64,000 nucleotides of DNA from Pseudomonas sp. 8AS (GTDB lineage Bacteria > Pseudomonadota > Gammaproteobacteria > Pseudomonadales > Pseudomonadaceae): NCBI RefSeq assembly GCF_902506505.1, contig NZ_LR733406.1, forward strand, positions 62,001 through 126,000, in the 5' to 3' direction. Every line of letters begins with the position of its first letter. Within the stretch, counting starts at the first letter, position 1. A program made the position numbers and the translations under genes. Shown here piece after piece: positions 58,710-64,000 of the stretch. Below the pieces are notes generated by a model. That model worked only from the letters and a program-made list of their open reading frames with translations. It was not told the origin of the DNA and did not search any database.

Positions 58710-61700
58710 GGTGCTTGACCAACTTCTGGATGTTTTCGAGCAGATCGGATTCCTGGTACGGCTTGCCCAGGTACTCGTTGACGCCGATCGCCATGGCCCG
58801 CTCGCGGTGCTTCTCGCCGGTACGCGAGGTGATCATGATGATCGGCAGGTCTTTCAGGCGCTCGTCGTGGCGCACCAGGGTGGCCACTTCGAAACCGTCC
58901 ATGCGCGGCATTTCGATGTCCAGCAGCATGATGTCCGGCTTGTGTTCCTGCAGCTGGGCGATGGCGTCGACCCCGTCCTTGGCGGTCAGCACGTTCATGC
59001 CGTTGCGTTCCAGCAGGCGGCTGGTGACCTTGCGTACGGTGACCGAGTCGTCGACCACCATGACCAGGGTCGGCCGGTCCGCTTCGACTTCCGCCACGCT
59101 CTGCGGCACATGGCTGGCCAGGCGCGGCTGCTGCAGCTGGCTGAGCAGGTGCGCGTGACGCACACGGATGGTCGCCAGCAGGTCGAGAATCACCACCACG
59201 CGACCGTCACCGAGGATGGTCGCACCGGAGATGCCGTGCACCCCGGCGAACTGCGGGCCGAGGCTCTTCACCACGATTTCGCGCGAGCCGGCCAGGCTGT
59301 CCACCTGCACGGCCACGGCGTGCTCGTTGGAACGCACCAGGATTACCGGCAGCGGCAGGCTCTGGCCGATCAGCTTGGGCTGCTGGCCGTTGTTGAGCAG
59401 GTCGCCGAGGTATTTCAGTTCGTAGGCCTGGCCGGCGTACTCGAAGCGCGGCGCATCCGGCGCGTAGTAGGCCTCCAGCTCGTACGGCGAGACCCGCACG
59501 ATGCCTTCGATGGTGTTCAGCGGGATGGCATACAGGTCTTCGCCGGACAGCACCATCAGCGCGCGGTTGACCGACACGGTGAACGGCAGGCGGATGAGGA
59601 AACGGGTGCCCTCGCCCACGGTCGATTCGATGCTCATCGAGCCGCCGAGCTGCTTGACCTCGGAATGCACCACGTCCATGCCGACGCCGCGCCCGGAGAT
59701 CTGGGTGACCTTCTCGGCGGTGGAGAAACCGGCCTCGAGGATGAACTGCAGGATCTCGTGATCGGACAGATCGGAGTCGGCGTCCATCAGGCCGCGTTCG
59801 ATGGCCTTGCGGCGTACCGCATCGAGACGGATGCCGCCGCCGTCGTCGGCCAGGGTCAGGAGGATGTCGCCACCCTCGCGGCCCAGGCTCAGGCGGATAT
59901 TACCGGCCTCGGGCTTGCCGCTGGCGCGACGCTTGTCGGCCGGCTCGATGCCGTGGTCGACGGCGTTGCGCAGCATGTGTTCCAGCGGCGCGACGATGCG
60001 TTCCAGCACGGTACGGTCCATCTCGCCTTCGGCGTTGCCGACATGGAATTCGACCTGCTTGCCCAGCTCGCTCGCCACCTGGCGCACGATGCGGCGCAGG
60101 CGTGGCACCAGGCGGTCGAACGGCACCATGCGGGTGCGCATCAGGCCTTCCTGCAGCTCGGTGTTGACCCGCGCCTGTTGCAGCAGCAGGGTCTCGGCAT
60201 CGCGGTTACGCGCGGCCAGGGTTTCCTTCAGGTCGAGCAAGTCGGACGCGGACTCGAACAGCGCCCGCGAGAGCTGCTGCAGCTGCGAGTGGCGGTCCAT
60301 TTCCAGCGGGTCGAAGTCTTCGTAGCCGGCACGCTCGGCCTCGGCCTGGTAGCGGCTGAGGATCTGCGCCTGGGTTTCGATGTCGAGGCGGCGCAGCTGG
60401 TCGCGAACCCGCTCGATGGTGGCTTCCATCTCGCCGAGGGTGAAGCCGACGTCGCTGACCTGCTGCTCGACCCGACCGCGGAAGATCGAGGTCTCACCGG
60501 CCAGGTTGACCAGGCCTTCGAGCAGCTCGGCGGGCACCTTCACCAGTTCCTGCGGCGCGCGCTGGGCGGCGGCGCGGGCAGCGGCCTCGGCGGCGCGCTG
60601 GACGAACGGCAGGACGCGCTGTTCCTGCCTGGCCTGCGGCTGGCTGCTGGCGGCGACCAGCGGCGTATTCAGGGTCACCAGCGCAGGCGCGGGCGCTTCG
60701 GCGGGCGCGGTTTGCGGCTGCGCGGCTTCGGCTTGCGTCTGCGCGTCGAGGCGCTGGCGCAGCTGGTCGAGCTCCTGTTGCAGGCCTTCATAACCGGACT
60801 GTACATCGAGGAACAGGCTTTCCGGCCAGGGAGCGCCCTGCTGCTGGGCCTCGGTCAGGTGCTGTTCGAGGTCGTGGCTGAGGTCGCCCAGGCGCTTCTG
60901 CCCGGCCAGCCGCGCACCGCCCTTGAGGGTGTGCAGGATGCGCAGCATCTCGTCGATGGCGCTGCCGTCTTCGCGACTGGCCTCCCAGCGGCCGATGCTG
61001 GCCTCCATGGCCTCCAGCAGGTCGTCACCTTCCTCGAGGAAGATGTCGAGGATCTCGTCTTCGGCGGCGGAGTCGTCCTCCACCACCGGCTGCAGGTGCA
61101 CGCTGGAGGGGATGCTCAGCTGTTCCGCGGGGTTGGCGCGAAACTGCTTGATGGTGGCGATCAGCGCCTCGCCATCGGGCACGGCGCGATGGTCGCGCAC
61201 CGCCTCGAGCATTTCCGCCAGGCGGTCGTGGCAGGCCTGCAGCAGGCCGATCAGGTCCTGGCCGGCACGCAGGCGGCCGTCGCCGACGCCTTCGTAGAGG
61301 AACTCCAGCTCGTGGGCCAGGTCGCCGATCTCGCGGATCTCGGCCATCCGCGCGCCGCCCTTGAGGGTGTGCAGATCGCGCTGCAGGGCCTCGACCTCGA
61401 GGCTGTTGTTGATGTCGCCCATCCAGCGCTGCAGGGCGGCGCCGGCGCTTTCGATGATGTCGAAACCTTCTTCGAGAAAGATTTCCACCAGCTCCGGGTC
61501 GCGGTCGTCTTCAACCGGCGGCGCAGGAATCACGGCAGCCGGCTGTTCGAGCGGCTGCGCTGCAGATTCGGCGGCGTCACTTGCCGCCCACTCGACGAAC
61601 TGCGGCGCGGCCTGCACTGCCGGCTCGGCAGCGAGCAACGCTTCGTCGACGCCGGCGAAGGGTTCTGCGGAGCAGATCGGGTCGGCCGCGGCGGCCGGCT

Positions 61701-64000
61701 CCTGCTCCTCGGCAGGCATCTCGGCCGGCTCGGCGGCAGCCGCCACCAGCGGCTCACTGCCCAGCTCGGGCAAGGCACCGTCCAGCGACCAGTCGGCGCC
61801 ACTGAGGTCGGGCAGGTCTTCCAGCTGCGGCTCTTCGATGACGAAGGGCACCGGTTCCGCAGCGGCGGCAAAGTCCGCCGCATCGCCCAGATTGGGGGTG
61901 CTGAACTCGACATCGGCCAGTTCGCCCAGGTCCATTTCCGCCGATTCGGCGAGTTCGGCCTCAAGCGGACTGTCGACCAGGCTCAGCTCGGGCAGCTCTT
62001 CCTCGACCTGCAGTTCGGGCAGGGCTTCGGCTTCGGCTTCGGCTTCGGCTTCGGCTTCGGCTTCGGCTTTCAAATCAGCGTGCACGGCCACCGCGGCGGC
62101 CGCCAGGCCCGGCGCACCACCGTTCTGGCGGAAGCCGCGGATCGCCTCGATCAGCGCCGCCGGGTCGTTCAGTGGCCTGCGGCCCTGCAGCTGCTCCAGC
62201 AGAACGGCCAGGCTGTCGTGGCTCTGCTGCAGCAGGCCGGCCAGGTACGGCGAATGGCTGAAGCGGCGATCGACCAGCCCTTCGTACAAGGATTCCAGCT
62301 CGTGGGCCAGATCGCCGATGGCGCGAATCTCGGCCATCCGCGCACCGCCCTTGAGGGTGTGCAGGTCACGTTGCAGGGACGACAGCGCCAGGCTGTTGTC
62401 GGGCTCGGCGAGCCAGCGGTCCAGCGCCTGACCGGCGCTGTCGAGGATATCCACGGCTTCCTCGAGGAAGATCTCGACCATTTCCTCGTCGAGGTTTTCC
62501 GGCATGCCGCTGATCACCGGTGCAGGCTGTTCGGCCTGCGCCTCGGGCTCAGCCGCAACTGGCGGGCGCGGCTCGCTGGCGGCGGGGAAATCGACTTCAT
62601 CCAGCTCGATGACTTCCAGCCCGGCCATCTGCGGTTCGAGCAGGGCCAGGGTGGCTGGGGCGAAGGCCTCGGCCAGCAGGGCGTGGAGCGCGGCAACCCG
62701 CTCCGGCTGGGCGCTGACCTGCAGGCCCGCGGCGACCTGGTCCATCATGCCGATCAGGGCTTCGTGGGCCGCTTCGGCCTCGCTGAAGAAGCGCTCGCTG
62801 ATCGGCAGGCGGCCGTCCAGGGCAGCCTGGTACAGGGCCAGCAGGGCCTGGCACAGCTCGTCGATCTGCGGCAGTTCGGCCATCTCGGCACCGCGGCCGA
62901 GGGTCGCCAGCTCTTCCAGCAGGGCGCTCAGCTCCTGCTGTTCGCTGGGGTGCTCGCGCCATTTGCGCAGCAGGTCCTCGGCATCCAGCAGGATGTCCAT
63001 GCCTTCGGCGAGGAAGATCGAAATCAGTTGCGGGTCGCGGGTTTCGCCCGGCTCGTCCTGGCGCTCCTGATCGGCGCTGTCGAGGCGTTCGTGGTGCAGC
63101 TTGTGCACATCGGCGAGCAGCTCGGTGGCCCCCGGGATCGGCGCCAGCGGATGGCTTTCCAGTTGCTCCAGGCCGGCGCGGAACAGCTGTTCGGCGCGGT
63201 GCAGCAGCTCGGCCTCGGCCAGATCCATGGGGATCAGGTTGGCCTTGAACTCCTTGGCCAGTTTCTCCAGCGGCGTGGCGATTTCGGCGATCGGCAGGAT
63301 GCCGGCCATGTACGCGCTGCCCTTGAGGGTATGCAGGGCGCGCTGCAGGGCATCGGTCACCGGCTGCGGCAATTCCTGGGCGCAGTCGGCGAGAAAGCCG
63401 ACCAGGGCGTCCAGATGGGTCTCCGCCTCGTTGCGGAAGATTTCCAGCAGCTGCGGATCGAGGGCTTCGTCCAGCTCGGCGGCCGGCGTCTCACCCGCCG
63501 CAGCGGCGGCCTGCGGCCCGGCCGCGGGCTCAGGCGCCTCGGCAAGCTTGCCGGCCGGCAGCTCGGGCTCGGTACCCGGTGCCGAACCAGGACCGCTCGG
63601 CGGCGGCTGCTGGCCTCGGGCCAGGGCATGGGCGGTGGCGGCCAGCAGGTCGACATCGTCACGCTGGCGCTGGGCCTTGGCGGCGAACTCTTCGACAAGG
63701 GCCGGCATCAGCGCGACCACATCCTTGACCACCTGCTGCACCGGCGCAGAGGCCTCGATGCTGCGGTCGAGCACGCGGTTGAGCAGGTTCTCGATCGACC
63801 AGCCCAGCTCGCCGATGACCAGGGCGCGAACCATGCGGCCGCTGCCCTTGAGGGTATGGAAGGCCCGGCGGATTTCCGTCAGGGCGTCCTTGTCGGCGGT
63901 GTCGGCACACCACTGCGGCAGGTATTGGGCAATGGTTTCCAGCACTTCGCCGACTTCCTCGACGAAGACTTCCAGCAGTTCCTCGTCCACCGGCTCTTCG
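58702..64000 (-). CDS. chpA: ChpA, multi-Hpt hybrid histidine kinase (partial, N-terminus outside)
   Basis: 1765 codons visible; the frame is open at the right edge, so the N-terminal part is missing (the P. aeruginosa protein is near 2470 aa as recalled). Numbering from the GTG at 63990: Hpt phospho-sites at His45 (AFHTLKGSGRM), His220 (LHTLKGSAYM), His544, His872 (both LHTLKGGARMAEI) and His1018; a sixth Hpt-like unit has Ala362 (EELATLGRGAEM) in the His position. Then dimerisation (VNLAGETSIFRGRVEQQVSD), kinase N-box LRNAVDHGIEPADKR, ADDGGGIRLDAVR, GRGVGMDVV, a CheW domain, and a C-terminal receiver (VVDDSVTVRKVTS, MLLDIEMPRMDGFE). Linkers are acidic; one carries a (Glu-Ala)n tract. It drives type IV pilus motility and cAMP signalling through PilG/PilH. 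Confidence 0.95.
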   Translation of the reverse strand, partial: EEPVDEELLEVFVEEVGEVLETIAQYLPQWCADTADKDALTEIRRAFHTLKGSGRMVRALVIGELGWSIENLLNRVLDRSIEASAPVQQVVKDVVALMPALVEEFAAKAQRQRDDVDLLAATAHALARGQQPPPSGPGSAPGTEPELPAGKLAEAPEPAAGPQAAAAAGETPAAELDEALDPQLLEIFRNEAETHLDALVGFLADCAQELPQPVTDALQRALHTLKGSAYMAGILPIAEIATPLEKLAKEFKANLIPMDLAEAELLHRAEQLFRAGLEQLESHPLAPIPGATELLADVHKLHHERLDSADQERQDEPGETRDPQLISIFLAEGMDILLDAEDLLRKWREHPSEQQELSALLEELATLGRGAEMAELPQIDELCQALLALYQAALDGRLPISERFFSEAEAAHEALIGMMDQVAAGLQVSAQPERVAALHALLAEAFAPATLALLEPQMAGLEVIELDEVDFPAASEPRPPVAAEPEAQAEQPAPVISGMPENLDEEMVEIFLEEAVDILDSAGQALDRWLAEPDNSLALSSLQRDLHTLKGGARMAEIRAIGDLAHELESLYEGLVDRRFSHSPYLAGLLQQSHDSLAVLLEQLQGRRPLNDPAALIEAIRGFRQNGGAPGLAAAAVAVHADLKAEAEAEAEAEAEAEALPELQVEEELPELSLVDSPLEAELAESAEMDLGELADVEFSTPNLGDAADFAAAAEPVPFVIEEPQLEDLPDLSGADWSLDGALPELGSEPLVAAAAEPAEMPAEEQEPAAAADPICSAEPFAGVDEALLAAEPAVQAAPQFVEWAASDAAESAAQPLEQPAAVIPAPPVEDDRDPELVEIFLEEGFDIIESAGAALQRWMGDINNSLEVEALQRDLHTLKGGARMAEIREIGDLAHELEFLYEGVGDGRLRAGQDLIGLLQACHDRLAEMLEAVRDHRAVPDGEALIATIKQFRANPAEQLSIPSSVHLQPVVEDDSAAEDEILDIFLEEGDDLLEAMEASIGRWEASREDGSAIDEMLRILHTLKGGARLAGQKRLGDLSHDLEQHLTEAQQQGAPWPESLFLDVQSGYEGLQQELDQLRQRLDAQTQAEAAQPQTAPAEAPAPALVTLNTPLVAASSQPQARQEQRVLPFVQRAAEAAARAAAQRAPQELVKVPAELLEGLVNLAGETSIFRGRVEQQVSDVGFTLGEMEATIERVRDQLRRLDIETQAQILSRYQAEAERAGYEDFDPLEMDRHSQLQQLSRALFESASDLLDLKETLAARNRDAETLLLQQARVNTELQEGLMRTRMVPFDRLVPRLRRIVRQVASELGKQVEFHVGNAEGEMDRTVLERIVAPLEHMLRNAVDHGIEPADKRRASGKPEAGNIRLSLGREGGDILLTLADDGGGIRLDAVRRKAIERGLMDADSDLSDHEILQFILEAGFSTAEKVTQISGRGVGMDVVHSEVKQLGGSMSIESTVGEGTRFLIRLPFTVSVNRALMVLSGEDLYAIPLNTIEGIVRVSPYELEAYYAPDAPRFEYAGQAYELKYLGDLLNNGQQPKLIGQSLPLPVILVRSNEHAVAVQVDSLAGSREIVVKSLGPQFAGVHGISGATILGDGRVVVILDLLATIRVRHAHLLSQLQQPRLASHVPQSVAEVEADRPTLVMVVDDSVTVRKVTSRLLERNGMNVLTAKDGVDAIAQLQEHKPDIMLLDIEMPRMDGFEVATLVRHDERLKDLPIIMITSRTGEKHRERAMAIGVNEYLGKPYQESDLLENIQKLVKHHE
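62023..62069. repeat. Hexanucleotide microsatellite (GGCTTC)7-8 inside chpA
   Basis: Seven perfect tandem copies of GGCTTC (62023-62064) plus a partial eighth. On the coding strand they encode alternating Glu-Ala in the linker between two Hpt units. Because the unit is six bases, slippage changes linker length without shifting the frame. Confidence 0.95.

Overview
The window reads as chromosomal DNA of a high-G+C Pseudomonas, closest in gene content to the P. aeruginosa / P. alcaligenes side of the genus. Supporting evidence: the spuI/spuABCDEFGH polyamine locus followed by aguR-aguB-aguA, the ahcY-metF pair behind an S-adenosylhomocysteine riboswitch, serA next to D-2-hydroxyglutarate dehydrogenase, rppH-ptsP, and bioA-rsmE next to chpC-chpB-chpA. 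From memory these blocks match P. aeruginosa PAO1 genes of roughly PA0292-PA0342 and PA0413-PA0432, rearranged and without several PAO1 inserts. No rRNA, tRNA, CRISPR array, integrase or complete insertion sequence was seen.

Layout. 1-3500: the end of a DUF3482 GTPase-type gene, then a four-gene minus-strand cassette of lower G+C: a PAAR spike protein, a protein with a caspase/CHAT-like His-Cys pair, a membrane-anchored unknown and a membrane-anchored CHAP amidase. This looks like a type VI secretion cargo island and is the most novel part. 3600-12700: thyA-lgt-TauE permease, an NRDE protein, a chemoreceptor, and small enzymes and exported DUF proteins, one of which (DUF523) seems to start at CTG. 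12700-28300: serA / D2HGDH, two paralogous SdiA-regulated beta-propeller proteins that both carry 11-bp-periodic direct repeats upstream, rpiA, ilvA, a coupled DUF2269 / SDR-DoxX / DUF2269 operon, rppH and ptsP.

28300-43700: polyamine metabolism. Periplasmic SpuD and SpuE and the SpuFGH ABC transporter import putrescine and spermidine; SpuC, SpuB, SpuI and SpuA deal with transamination and gamma-glutamylation; an orphan PotF-like binding protein follows; AguA and AguB convert agmatine to putrescine under AguR. A duplicated spuG 3' end forms a 26-codon coupled mini-gene between spuG and spuH. Two palindromes 52 bp apart precede aguB and are candidate AguR operators.

43700-64000: ligB, a c'-type cytochrome lipoprotein, the SAH-riboswitch ahcY-metF unit, a solute-binding protein, rhlE, a 197-bp MITE-like element where PAO1 carries mexAB-oprM, YceI and cytochrome b561, a flavin amine oxidase, bioA, rsmE, and the type IV pilus chemosensory genes chpC, chpB and the C-terminal part of chpA. 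chpA runs off the right edge and has several Hpt domains and an in-frame hexanucleotide repeat. Long hairpin repeats of the GTAGG(A/G)TG type punctuate four intergenic gaps.
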